Positions 41,468 through 49,203 of a stretch of 64,000 nucleotides of DNA are shown in pieces. Source of the DNA: Bradyrhizobium manausense (GTDB lineage Bacteria > Pseudomonadota > Alphaproteobacteria > Rhizobiales > Xanthobacteraceae). The notes beneath the pieces are model-generated. The model worked only from the letters and a program-made list of their open reading frames with translations. It made no database searches and had not been told where the DNA came from. The DNA is taken from contig NZ_JAFCLG010000027.1 of NCBI RefSeq assembly GCF_018129685.1, forward strand, positions 1 to 64,000, written 5' to 3'. The stretch's first letter is position 1. Each line of letters begins with the position of its first letter. Position numbers and translations under genes: made by a program.

Positions 41468-42865
41468 CTAGGCCGCTCCCACCCAATTGCCGTGGAATCC
41501 GTCGGGCACGCGATGGCCGAGCTGCACCAGCGCGGCGGGGCCGGCTTCGATGTCGGTGGCGTTGAACACGGCAAGGTCGCTGCGGTTCTCCCGCGCGCGC
41601 CAGACCACCGCCAGCAGCCAGCCGTCGCCTTCCGCAGCATTCTTCGATCGCTCGACGAAGACAGGCTCGGAGATGGTGTCGCCGGCGGGCAGCAGATATT
41701 GGCCGAGCCGCCTTCCATCGCCGTCGACATGGACGATCCCGGACAGAACGCCGAACATCGGCGTCTTCGGATTGGCGCAGGCGTACCAGCCGTGACGGCT
41801 CTTCAAGCCGGCGCGGCGATCGTCGATGCGCGGGAATTCGCCGGTGAGATCGTCGAGATAGGTCTGTTGGAAGCGGTCGGTGTTGCCCGCGAGATCGAAG
41901 CTCCAGCGGCAGTGGCGCGCAAAGGCCTTCTCGGGATTGGTCGGACGCCCGTCAGGGTGCGGAAACAACGGAGCCACATCGAACTGCATGACGTCGGCGA
42001 CGATGCGACCGCCGTCCTCCCACGCGTTCATGACGTGGAAAACGTAGCAGGCCTCGCCACGAAACCAGACAATCTCGTCTGCCGTGCCGTTGCGCTTCAT
42101 GACGCCGACATAGGCGCCCTTGTCCGGCTCCCAGGCGTAGGGCGGCTTGCCGCTCATCGCGCGCTCCATGCTGCCGGTGAGTGGCAGGATCGGAAACAGC
42201 ACGTGATTTTCGGTCACGATGAAATCATGCACCATGCTGGCATAGGGCGTTTCAAAGCGCTCGAAACGCGTCACCCTGCCGGCGGCATCGATTGATCCAT
42301 AGGAAAGGGCAGACGTCAGCGGCCCCGCCGCATTGTAGCCGAAGAACACCAGCTCGCCCGTGACCGGATCGAGCTTCGGGTGCGCGGTGAAAGGGCCGGC
42401 GATGCGGCCTTGATAGTTGCAGTAGCCGCGTGTGGCCAGCGAGCCCGGTTCGATCTCGGTCGGCAGGTGGAACTCCTCCAGCGCGAGCAGCTTGCCGGCA
42501 TGAAAGACGATGTTGGTGTTGGCCACGCCGCCGTCGGTGAGGTGGGCCGGCGCATCCGGCAGCTTGCGGCCAAAGCCGCCGAACAGCGCGCGGCCGGCAT
42601 CGTGCTCGGCGAGCCATTTTGCCGTGCGGACCCAGCGGTTGCGGTAGGAGGCGCGGCCGTTCTCGAGGTGGAAGGCGTGCAGCATGCCGTCTCCGACGAA
42701 CCAGTGCGCGCCGGGGGAATCGAACTGCGGATTGGGACCGTTGCGATAGAGCGTGCCGTTCAGCTCGCGCGGCAATTCGCCGACGATCCTGAGGAAAGGC
42801 GCATCGGCCTCAAACGGAATCGGCGCGATATTGTTGCGGCGCTCGGTGACGGCGTCCTGCTGCAC
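41468..42865 (-). CDS. carotenoid oxygenase family protein
   Basis: This 465-residue protein belongs to the carotenoid/stilbene cleavage oxygenases, seven-bladed propellers with an iron held by four histidines. The four expected His positions are seen in HLTDGGVANTNIVFH, FTAHPKLDP, SMVHDFIVTENH and the C-terminal DGFHGNW. Also typical are LNGTLYRNGPNPQF and GDGMLHAFHLENG. It would cleave a carbon-carbon double bond of a carotenoid, apocarotenoid or phenylpropanoid. The GTG at 42865 has AAGGAGGG seven bases before it; longer in-frame starts would overlap the operator. It is repressed, by inference, by the divergent TetR. Confidence 0.92.
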   Translation of the reverse strand: MQQDAVTERRNNIAPIPFEADAPFLRIVGELPRELNGTLYRNGPNPQFDSPGAHWFVGDGMLHAFHLENGRASYRNRWVRTAKWLAEHDAGRALFGGFGRKLPDAPAHLTDGGVANTNIVFHAGKLLALEEFHLPTEIEPGSLATRGYCNYQGRIAGPFTAHPKLDPVTGELVFFGYNAAGPLTSALSYGSIDAAGRVTRFERFETPYASMVHDFIVTENHVLFPILPLTGSMERAMSGKPPYAWEPDKGAYVGVMKRNGTADEIVWFRGEACYVFHVMNAWEDGGRIVADVMQFDVAPLFPHPDGRPTNPEKAFARHCRWSFDLAGNTDRFQQTYLDDLTGEFPRIDDRRAGLKSRHGWYACANPKTPMFGVLSGIVHVDGDGRRLGQYLLPAGDTISEPVFVERSKNAAEGDGWLLAVVWRARENRSDLAVFNATDIEAGPAALVQLGHRVPDGFHGNWVGAA

Positions 42866-42880
42866 GGCGTATCCCTCCTT

Positions 42881-42965
42881 ATCTTTACATCGTAAAGATG
42901 GCATAGGGCCAAGCGCGACTTCCGTCAAGTGAAATCTTTACACTGTCAATATTGCGTCATATAGC
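42881..42965. promoter_or_regulatory. divergent promoters with two TetR-type operators
   Basis: The minus-strand promoter for the oxygenase has -35 TTGACG (42928-42923), a 17-base spacer and -10 TATGCC (42905-42900). A perfect operator ATCTTTAC-ATC-GTAAAGAT at 42881-42899 follows it. The plus-strand promoter for tetR is TTTACA (42937-42942)-N17-TATAGC (42960-42965). A degenerate operator ATCTTTAC-ACT-GTCAATAT at 42934-42952 covers its -35. TetR should therefore repress both genes. Confidence 0.75.
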
Positions 42966-42971
42966 TTGCAA

Positions 42972-43694
42972 ATGGCCAAAAGCATTACCAAAGGCGAAAC
43001 GGCGCGGAGCCCGCGCAGCCCCAGGAAGACATCACCGGCATCTCGTCCTGCCCGCCGCCCGGCAGCTGCAAAGACCGAGACGCCCTATCACCACGGCGCC
43101 TTGCGCGAGGCGCTGCTTCAGGCCGCCGAGCGGGTGCTGGAGCGCGACGGGCTCGCCGGCTTGACGCTGCGCGCGGTGGCGCGTGAGGCCGGCGTGTCGC
43201 ACGCGGCGCCGACCCATCATTTCGGCGACCTCACCGGCCTCGTCAGCGAACTGGCGGCGATCGGCTTCCGCCAGTTCAATGCTGCGATGGCCTCGTCCAG
43301 TGACGCGGCCACCTCGCCGCTGGAGCGCGCCCTCGCGAGGCCCAAGGCCTATGTCGCCTATGCCCAGGCCCATCCCGGCATGTACGGCCTGATGTTCCGC
43401 ACCGAGCGGCTCGACTATTCCAGGCCCTCGCTGCACGAGGCCGCGGAATCGTCTTTCGCCGGACTTGCCAATGCGATCGGCGCGATGCGGCAGGAGCCGA
43501 TCAGCGGCAAAGCGCTGACCATCGAGCAGGGCGCCGCGATCGCGCGGGCCTGGTCGATGGTGCATGGATTCACCATGCTGCTACTCGACGGGCGGCTCGA
43601 GGATATTCTGGAGCGGTTGCCGGCAGGTACAACGGCCGAGCAATTGCTGGAAGCGATCCTGAAATCGACGGTTGCCGCGAAGCTGCCAGCCTGA
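42972..43694 (+). CDS. TetR family repressor
   Basis: This 240-residue regulator has a basic disordered N-terminus (about residues 1-40) and a TetR helix-turn-helix (GALREALLQAAERVLERDGL, LRAVAREAGVSHAAPTHHFG). A ligand domain resembling the TetR_C_33/WHG group follows (LARPKAYVAYAQAHPGMYGL, MVHGFTMLLLDGRLED). It is divergent from the carotenoid oxygenase, and its own -35 lies in an operator. The matching operators 2 kb away suggest it also controls the membrane-protein operon. The inducer may be a lipophilic carotenoid or aromatic product. Confidence 0.9.
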   Translation: MAKSITKGETARSPRSPRKTSPASRPARRPAAAKTETPYHHGALREALLQAAERVLERDGLAGLTLRAVAREAGVSHAAPTHHFGDLTGLVSELAAIGFRQFNAAMASSSDAATSPLERALARPKAYVAYAQAHPGMYGLMFRTERLDYSRPSLHEAAESSFAGLANAIGAMRQEPISGKALTIEQGAAIARAWSMVHGFTMLLLDGRLEDILERLPAGTTAEQLLEAILKSTVAAKLPA

Positions 43695-43884
43695 TGTGAC
43701 AGGTATCGTGACGTCGCCTCCATCCTGCGGAACTCGATCAATCGCCATCTTCACTGTGGGCAAGTTCACTGTGGGCAAGCATCGAACGCGGTCTTGATGG
43801 ACCTGACAGCCGCGCGGAATCGTTCTAGAAGAGCGTCTTCGCTTGGGCATACGGCCCTGTTCGCGTCCACCTTTCCTATCGATC

Positions 43885-44451
43885 ATGCCAGCCATCGCTC
43901 CCCGCAAAGCCTATCGCGTCGGCCGTTCCAAGACCGGACTCGGCCTCTTCGCCACCATGCCGATCAAGAAGGGCACCCGGATCATCCGATATTACGGACC
44001 GATCCTGGACTCGCGGATTCCGGCGCATGACGCGATCGAGAACAAATATCTGTTCGAGCTCAACAACCGCTGGACCATTGACGGCTCGGTGCGAAAGAAC
44101 CTTGCGCGCTATATCAACCACTCCTGCCGGCCCAACGCCGAGTCCGACGTGCGTCCGCGCGAGCGCAAGGTGTTCATCCGGGCCATCAAGAACATCGAGC
44201 CCGGCGACGAGATCAACTATGATTATGGCACCGACTATTTCAAAGCCTACCTGAAGCCGATCGGCTGCAAGTGCCCGTCCTGCGAGGCCAAGCGCAAGAA
44301 GCAGCGTGCCGAAGCGCGTGCCGAGCGCGCCAAGGTGAAGGCGCGCGCCGAGCGCAAGGCGCAGAAGGCAAGCCCGAAAGCGGCCACGGCGAAAAAGAAG
44401 AAGCTGAACGGCAAGCATTTTGCCGGCAAGGTCGGCCGGGCGAAAGCGTGA
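43885..44451 (+). CDS. SET-domain protein with basic histone-like tail
   Basis: This 188-residue protein has a SET methyltransferase fold (about residues 8-120): SKTGLGLFATMPIKKGTRII, ARYINHSCRPNAE (the NHSCxPN cofactor motif) and GDEINYDYGTDYF (with the catalytic-type Tyr). A post-SET cysteine cluster, CKCPSCEAKRKK, follows. The last 60 residues are a Lys/Ala/Arg-rich tail like histone H1 or the H-NS-like basic tails. It would methylate lysine on an unknown protein; the tail may bind DNA or RNA. It stands alone between tetR and convergent regulators. Confidence 0.88.
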   Translation: MPAIAPRKAYRVGRSKTGLGLFATMPIKKGTRIIRYYGPILDSRIPAHDAIENKYLFELNNRWTIDGSVRKNLARYINHSCRPNAESDVRPRERKVFIRAIKNIEPGDEINYDYGTDYFKAYLKPIGCKCPSCEAKRKKQRAEARAERAKVKARAERKAQKASPKAATAKKKKLNGKHFAGKVGRAKA

Positions 44452-44496
44452 CGTCCGTTCAGCCGAGACGTCGGTCTCGCTGCATCAGGCAGGGAC

Positions 44497-44862
44497 CTAA
44501 GCGGCCATCTGCTCCAACGTAGCGATCAGTTCCGCCGGACGAACGGGTTTGCTGAAAAATCTGCCTCCGTCTGGAATGACGACGTCCGCTGAAGCGACTT
44601 GTCCTGATACGAGAATGATTGCGACGGGCGGCCAGCGGCGACGTACCAGCGCGACAAGTGCCATCCCATCCATTCCGGGCGGCATGTCAATGTCGCTGAG
44701 GATGATGCTGATGTCGGATCGGTTCTCCAGGATCTGGATGGCCTGTGTCGCGTTTGCCGCCTCCAGGGTGGGAAAGCCGGCTTCCTCGACCATATCGACC
44801 GTATTCATTCGCAGCAGAGGCTCGTCCTCGACTACCAGCACCATGGGCTTACGCGTTTGCAC
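44497..44862 (-). CDS. single-domain response regulator
   Basis: This 121-residue protein is a receiver domain only, with the acidic pair near residues 12-13 (VVEDEPLL), phosphoacceptor D57 in LSDIDMPPGMDG, and the conserved Lys in FFSKPVRP. Single-domain regulators of this type pass phosphate or modulate a partner. It follows the HWE kinase gene by 9 bases, so the two form one operon and probably a signalling pair. Confidence 0.92.
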   Translation of the reverse strand: MQTRKPMVLVVEDEPLLRMNTVDMVEEAGFPTLEAANATQAIQILENRSDISIILSDIDMPPGMDGMALVALVRRRWPPVAIILVSGQVASADVVIPDGGRFFSKPVRPAELIATLEQMAA

Positions 44863-44871
44863 TGAGCCTCC

Positions 44872-46488
44872 TTAACCTTCCAGGTCAGCAAGGAGTGTTG
44901 CGAAGGTCGCCTCGAAGCCCGAAGCATGATAAGCAAGTTGAGCGCCTCCTGTTCCTCCAAGTCCCATTTTTAGCAGTCGCGTGCCGAAACCCCGGAGTGT
45001 CGGCGCCGTCACCGCAGGCCCTCCGACCTCGCGCCAATCCAGGTGAAATGTCGGACCAGCTTCCTCGTCCTCGACTTTCCAGCTTAGCGCGACCCGCCCG
45101 GCGTCATTGGAAAGTGCACCATATTTCAGGGCGTTCGTTGTCAGTTCGTGCAGGACCAGGGACAGGGACTGCGTCGCCCGGGAACCGAGCGCCACTGTCT
45201 GCCCCGAGATGTCGAAACGCGCGATATCAGCGAACGCGCAAACCGTGGATTCGACGATGGTTCCAACGCTAGCCGAACCCCAGTTCTGCCGAAGCAGGAC
45301 GTCATGGGCCAGACTGAGCGCCATCAACCGATCCGAGAAGGCCTTGACCGGTTCTTGCTCCGGGATGGTTCTGAGCGTTTGCGAGGCGATGGCTTGCACC
45401 AGCGCCATGGTGTTCTTCATGCGGTGGCTGAGTTCATGATTGAGGAATCGCTGCTGAGTCTCGGCCCGAATCCGTGCGATTTCGGCCTCGACCCGGTCGG
45501 CGATATTGCGCAGATAAACCAGCGTTTCGGGCGGCCAGGTCCGCGGTTGCTTCGCATGGACGATCAGGATCCCGGTCGTACGTCCGCGGTCGATGACGGG
45601 CACATTGACCACCGAGCGAATGTCGAGACTCAAAAGCCTTTCGGCATGATCCGCCGTGATCGGATCGTTCAGGACATCGGGAACGATCAAAGCGTCACCT
45701 TCGAGTAGGCCGCGTTGAAGATCGTGACCATAGTCGGCCAGGCGATGACGTCCGGCAGCCGATGCGATGCCTGAGCCTGTCCAGTCGGGCTCCACATCGA
45801 CAAATTCACCGGAACTGTCGAAATGTCCGAATGCGGCGCGATCGACTTTCAGGCTTTCGCCGATGATCGCCGTCGCCGAGCGGGTGACATCGCCGATGGT
45901 GAGCGCATTGCGCAGCCGGTCGCCGATGTTCAGGAGGCCGTTGCGGCGGGTCTCCGCGTCCTTCTCCGCAGCCAGCAGCGTGTCGCGCTCGGCGAGCGCC
46001 CTGCGCAACTCCAGCTGGCTCATCACCTGACGCGCCAGGTTTCGCAGCGCCCCGGCCTGCGCTTCCGTCAATCCACCGGGCCTCGGCTCGGTATCGATTG
46101 CGCACAGGCTGCCAAGCACGTGGCTTTGGGCCGTTCGCAACGGCGCGCCAGCATAAAATCGGATGAAAGGGGCGCCCTGAACGAGTGGATTGTCACGGGT
46201 TCGGACGTCGAGCGTGAGATCGGGAATGACCAGCAAATCAGGCTCGATCAGGGCATGTGCGCACACCGAGCTGTTCAGATCGGTCTCGCAATCGCCGATC
46301 CCGACCCTGGCCTTGAACCATTGTCGATTGTCCGCCACGAGGCTGACCAGCGCGACCGGAACGTTGCAGAGCTGCGCCGTGAGATCGACGATGTCGTCGA
46401 ATCCGCGCTCGGGTGGCGTGTCGAGAATATCGAACTGCGCCAACGCCTGGAGCCTGTCGCGGTCAAAGGTATAGTCCGGGGCGCCCAC
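44872..46488 (-). CDS. HWE-family sensor histidine kinase with two GAF domains
   Basis: This 538-residue soluble kinase has a first GAF domain (about residues 20-165, SVCAHALIEPDLLVIPDLTL) and a second GAF (about 185-340). An HWE/HisKA_2 kinase core follows, with H355 in ELSHRMKNTMALVQA and the ATPase part with HELTTNALKYGAL and GFGTRLLKMGL. HWE kinases often serve light or general stress responses in alphaproteobacteria. The GAF ligand is unknown. The start is TTG (46491) or GTG (46488); no ATG is suitable. The response regulator follows. Confidence 0.88.
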   Translation of the reverse strand: MGAPDYTFDRDRLQALAQFDILDTPPERGFDDIVDLTAQLCNVPVALVSLVADNRQWFKARVGIGDCETDLNSSVCAHALIEPDLLVIPDLTLDVRTRDNPLVQGAPFIRFYAGAPLRTAQSHVLGSLCAIDTEPRPGGLTEAQAGALRNLARQVMSQLELRRALAERDTLLAAEKDAETRRNGLLNIGDRLRNALTIGDVTRSATAIIGESLKVDRAAFGHFDSSGEFVDVEPDWTGSGIASAAGRHRLADYGHDLQRGLLEGDALIVPDVLNDPITADHAERLLSLDIRSVVNVPVIDRGRTTGILIVHAKQPRTWPPETLVYLRNIADRVEAEIARIRAETQQRFLNHELSHRMKNTMALVQAIASQTLRTIPEQEPVKAFSDRLMALSLAHDVLLRQNWGSASVGTIVESTVCAFADIARFDISGQTVALGSRATQSLSLVLHELTTNALKYGALSNDAGRVALSWKVEDEEAGPTFHLDWREVGGPAVTAPTLRGFGTRLLKMGLGGTGGAQLAYHASGFEATFATLLADLEG

Positions 46489-46703
46489 CAAAACTCAAAA
46501 CTCCAATGAGGAAGTCTCAACCTTCCTGCCGAGCTTCTGGTTCCCAAGCGGAGCACAGGCCCACTTTGAGGATCCTCAAGCCTCAATCCAGCAGGCACGG
46601 AACTATTGCCCGACCGAAGGAAACGCCCTGTCAAGCCGCGCGCGTCAAAATATTCGTATTGACCGAAATTGACCATTGAAAGCAAACGACATCGCTCCTT
46701 ATT

Positions 46704-46784
46704 CCGTCATTGCGAGCGTAGCGAAGCAATCCAGAATCCCTGTGCGGACAGAGTCTGGATTGCTTCGCTGCGCTCGCAATGACG
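46704..46784. repeat. long palindromic repeat, CCGTCATTGCGAGCG family
   Basis: An inverted repeat of about 81 bases: CCGTCATTGCGAGCGTAGCG AAGCAATCCAGA on the left and TCTGGATTGCTTCGCTGCGC TCGCAATGACG on the right. It is the same element as those at 25061 and 36701. Confidence 0.9.
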
Positions 46785-46815
46785 AAGTTGATGCAGCGCC
46801 TTCAAAGATGGCTGA

Positions 46816-46858
46816 CCGTCGTCCTTCGAGGCTCGCTACGCGAGCGCCTCAATGACGG
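46816..46858. repeat. imperfect hairpin related to the repeat family
   Basis: Arms CCGTCGTCCTTCGAGGCTCG and CGAGCGCCTCAATGACGG pair imperfectly around a CTACG centre. The outer CCGTC/GACGG matches the other repeats but the inner part differs. Confidence 0.6.
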
Positions 46859-46868
46859 AGCTCTCACT

Positions 46869-47267
46869 TCACGCAGCCACCGCACTCCCGCTCTTCCGCA
46901 GGCCCACATATTGCAGCTCGGCGAACACGCCGGTCGCAATCGCCTGCGCGCCGACCATGAGCTCGCCGGCGAGATTCGGCGCCACCGCGCCCGAGAACAG
47001 AAGCGCAATGCTGCCGACCGTCCAGGCGGCGTTGCCAACCACGACCAGCAGCACGAGCGGCTTTGGCACCGCCTTTCGCGAAGCGAGCCAGCCGACCAGC
47101 GCGGTGTAGGCGATCAGGAACAGGCCGGTTTCGCGCAGCAGCGCCTCGGGCAGATTGAACAGTGCCGCGAACGCGCCGGCGCCGAAGGTGAAGCCGAGTG
47201 CGGCAACGCCGCTGAAGACGGCGTCCGCAAGCAGGGCGCGGCGAAGGAAGGTCGATGTGTCGATCAT
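46869..47267 (-). CDS. four-helix membrane protein, unknown
   Basis: This 132-residue protein has four predicted membrane helices (about residues 10-30, 45-62, 70-92, 100-122), including ADAVFSGVAALGFTFGAGAF and AVPKPLVLLVVVGNAAWTVG. The family is not one I can assign to a function. The ATG at 47267 (MIDTSTFLRR) has AAGGAG seven bases before it. It follows the small gene at 47304-47534 by 36 bases and is probably in one operon under the divergent XRE regulator. Confidence 0.75.
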   Translation of the reverse strand: MIDTSTFLRRALLADAVFSGVAALGFTFGAGAFAALFNLPEALLRETGLFLIAYTALVGWLASRKAVPKPLVLLVVVGNAAWTVGSIALLFSGAVAPNLAGELMVGAQAIATGVFAELQYVGLRKSGSAVAA

Positions 47268-47303
47268 CGTCATTCTCCTTGGTTGGTTGGACGCGGGGTC
47301 AAC

Positions 47304-47534
47304 TCAATGCAGTTCGCGCCACCAGGCGCGGAGCAGGTGTGCAAGGCGGAACACGCCGAGGCTTCTGCCAACGCTGTGTTCGAAGGCCGTGACACGCGCG
47401 ACGACATAGTCGCCGGTCGTATGCACCAGTGGCTCGGGCATGTTGAGCCCGCGCGCCAGCATCCTGGTCGCGAAAGTCACGGCCCAGGGCAGGATGTGGT
47501 CGACGACGGTCCGGTAGAGCAGCAACGCGATCAT
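47304..47534 (-). CDS. small hypothetical protein
   Basis: This 76-residue protein starts MIALLLYRTVVDHILPWAV and contains LNMPEPLVHTTGDYVVARVT and the ending LRAWWRELH. One amphipathic or membrane-associated helix is possible near the start. AGGAG stands six bases before the ATG at 47534. It is divergent from the XRE regulator, with a palindrome between them. The function is unknown. Confidence 0.6.
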   Translation of the reverse strand: MIALLLYRTVVDHILPWAVTFATRMLARGLNMPEPLVHTTGDYVVARVTAFEHSVGRSLGVFRLAHLLRAWWRELH

Positions 47535-47583
47535 GGTCATCTCCTGTCGCGACCGAAGATGCGCTGGCCCGCGACCCAATTCG

Positions 47584-47600
47584 ATTACCTCGGGGGTAAT
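47584..47600. promoter_or_regulatory. palindrome, likely XRE operator
   Basis: A perfect inverted repeat ATTACC-TCGGG-GGTAAT lies in the 101-base divergent gap, 36 bases before the regulator ATG. It probably serves autoregulation and control of the two small genes on the other strand. Confidence 0.6.
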
Positions 47601-47635
47601 GGAAGGGCCGAAAAGCGCGTGATAGGTTTTCCATC

Positions 47636-48457
47636 ATGAACGCACATGCATCCACGGCACGCGCCGAACCCAGCCAGCCGGTCCATATCGGCGACCATTT
47701 GCGCGAATGGCGGCAGCGCCGCCGCATGAGCCAGCTCGACCTCGCGGGCGAGGCGGAGATTTCCGCGCGGCATCTGAGCTTCGTCGAGACCGGCCGGGCC
47801 ACGCCCTCGCGCGACATGGTGCTGCGGCTCGCCGAGCGCCTCGATGTGCCCTTGCGCGAACGCAACGTGCTGCTGGTTGCCGCAGGCTTCGCGCCGGCCT
47901 TTCCGCAGCGTCCGCTGGAGGATCCAGCCCTGACGTCAGCGCGGCAGGCGATCGACCTCGTCCTCAAAGCCCACGAGCCCAATCCGGCGCTGGCCTATGA
48001 CCGGCACTGGAACCTGGTTTCCGCTAATCGAATGGTGGCGCCGCTGCTCGCCGGCATCCCGGAGCGGCTGTTGGGCCAGCCCCTGAACGTCTTGCGGCTC
48101 GCCTTTCATCCGGAAGGACTGGCGCCGCGCACGGTCAATCTCGCGGAATGGTGCGCGCATCTGCTGGAGCGTTTGCACCGGCAATGCGAGGCGACGGCCG
48201 ATCCTGAATTGATCAAGCTTTATCACGACCTCAAGAGCTATCCGATCCCGGCGCGGGCGGGGCCGCTGTCGGGCGATAACGTCGCGATCCCGTTCAAGCT
48301 GCGCCAGGACGGGGAGATCCTGAGTTTCTTCTCCACCACCATGGTGTTCGGCACGCCGGTGGACATCACGCTGTCGGAGCTGGCTCTGGAGACGTTCTTT
48401 CCGGCCGACGAGCGCACCGCGGAGCGGCTCAGGCAGATGGCCGCAGCCATCAGCTAG
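47636..48457 (+). CDS. XRE regulator with MmyB-like ligand domain
   Basis: This 273-residue regulator has an N-terminal helix-turn-helix (about residues 18-78, LREWRQRRRMSQLDLAGEAE and ISARHLSFVETGRATPSRDM). A MmyB-like ligand-binding domain (about 105-270) has NPALAYDRHWNLVSANRMVA, LRLAFHPEGLAPRTVNLAEW and the C-terminal LALETFFPADERT. Such regulators usually control adjacent divergent genes. Here these are two small genes of unknown function, and a palindrome lies in the shared gap. Confidence 0.9.
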   Translation: MNAHASTARAEPSQPVHIGDHLREWRQRRRMSQLDLAGEAEISARHLSFVETGRATPSRDMVLRLAERLDVPLRERNVLLVAAGFAPAFPQRPLEDPALTSARQAIDLVLKAHEPNPALAYDRHWNLVSANRMVAPLLAGIPERLLGQPLNVLRLAFHPEGLAPRTVNLAEWCAHLLERLHRQCEATADPELIKLYHDLKSYPIPARAGPLSGDNVAIPFKLRQDGEILSFFSTTMVFGTPVDITLSELALETFFPADERTAERLRQMAAAIS

Positions 48458-48537
48458 CGCCCGTCGCTGCACCCTTGCCTCGGGGCAGGTTCGGCTTATG
48501 TTTGGGCGAACCCGTCCCCATCCGAAGGAGGCGCTCC

Positions 48538-49203
48538 ATGAGCACCCTCAAGCCGCTCCAGATCGATGTCGTCTCCGACGTGGTGTGCCCCTGGTGCTAT
48601 ATCGGCAAGCACCGGATCGAGAGCGCGCTGGCGCTGGTGCCCGATGTGCCGGTGAAGCTGAACTTCCGCCCGTTTTTCCTCAATCCCTGGGTGCCGCGTG
48701 AGGGCATCAGCCGCGAGGATTACCTGACGACCAAATTCGGCTCGGTCGAGGCCTATAAGGGCATTGCCGGCCGCGTGGTCGCCGCGGCGAGCGAAGAGGG
48801 CCTCGTCTACAAGCCGGAGCTGGTCGCGCGCCAGCCCAATACGACCGACTGCCACCGCCTCATCCTGTGGGCCGAAGCGATCGGTAAGGCGCCCGAGATG
48901 AAGCAACGCCTGATGGAGCTCTATTTCCGCGACGGCGGCGATCTCACCGACGTCAATGTGCTGGTCCAGGCGGCCGCCGATGTCGGCCTCGATGCCGACG
49001 ACGTGCGCAGGCGCCTCGCCACCGACGAGGATGTCGCGCGCGTGTCGGCCGATGCACAGGAGGCCGCCGAGAAGGGTATCTCCGGCGTGCCGACCTACGT
49101 CTTCGCCCAGAAATATGCTGTGTCCGGCGCGCAGGATCCGAACCTGCTCGCCCGCGCCATCCGCCAGGTCTCGGCGGAGATCAACGCGCAAGCGGCGGAG
49201 TAG
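48538..49203 (+). CDS. DsbA family protein, FrnE-like
   Basis: This 221-residue protein has a thioredoxin fold with an inserted helical domain and the active-site motif CPWC in SDVVCPWCYIGKHRIE. The C-terminal cis-Pro loop reads KGISGVPTYVFAQKYAVSGA. It has no signal peptide, so it is a cytoplasmic FrnE-type or 2-hydroxychromene-2-carboxylate isomerase-like oxidoreductase. A GAAGGAGG precedes the ATG at 48538. Its end overlaps the convergent gene by 23 bases. Confidence 0.88.
   Translation: MSTLKPLQIDVVSDVVCPWCYIGKHRIESALALVPDVPVKLNFRPFFLNPWVPREGISREDYLTTKFGSVEAYKGIAGRVVAAASEEGLVYKPELVARQPNTTDCHRLILWAEAIGKAPEMKQRLMELYFRDGGDLTDVNVLVQAAADVGLDADDVRRRLATDEDVARVSADAQEAAEKGISGVPTYVFAQKYAVSGAQDPNLLARAIRQVSAEINAQAAE

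Larger units (their letters stand above)
46489..46868. other. intergenic region with two palindromic repeats
   Basis: This 380-base gap separates the HWE kinase from a membrane-protein gene on the same strand. It holds the long palindrome at 46704-46784 and an imperfect hairpin at 46816-46858. No credible gene was seen. Confidence 0.6.

Noticed and set aside
41480..42928. A longer carotenoid oxygenase starting near 42928
   Set aside because: The extra residues would be encoded by the operator and promoter, and a strong AAGGAGGG sits correctly before the GTG at 42865.
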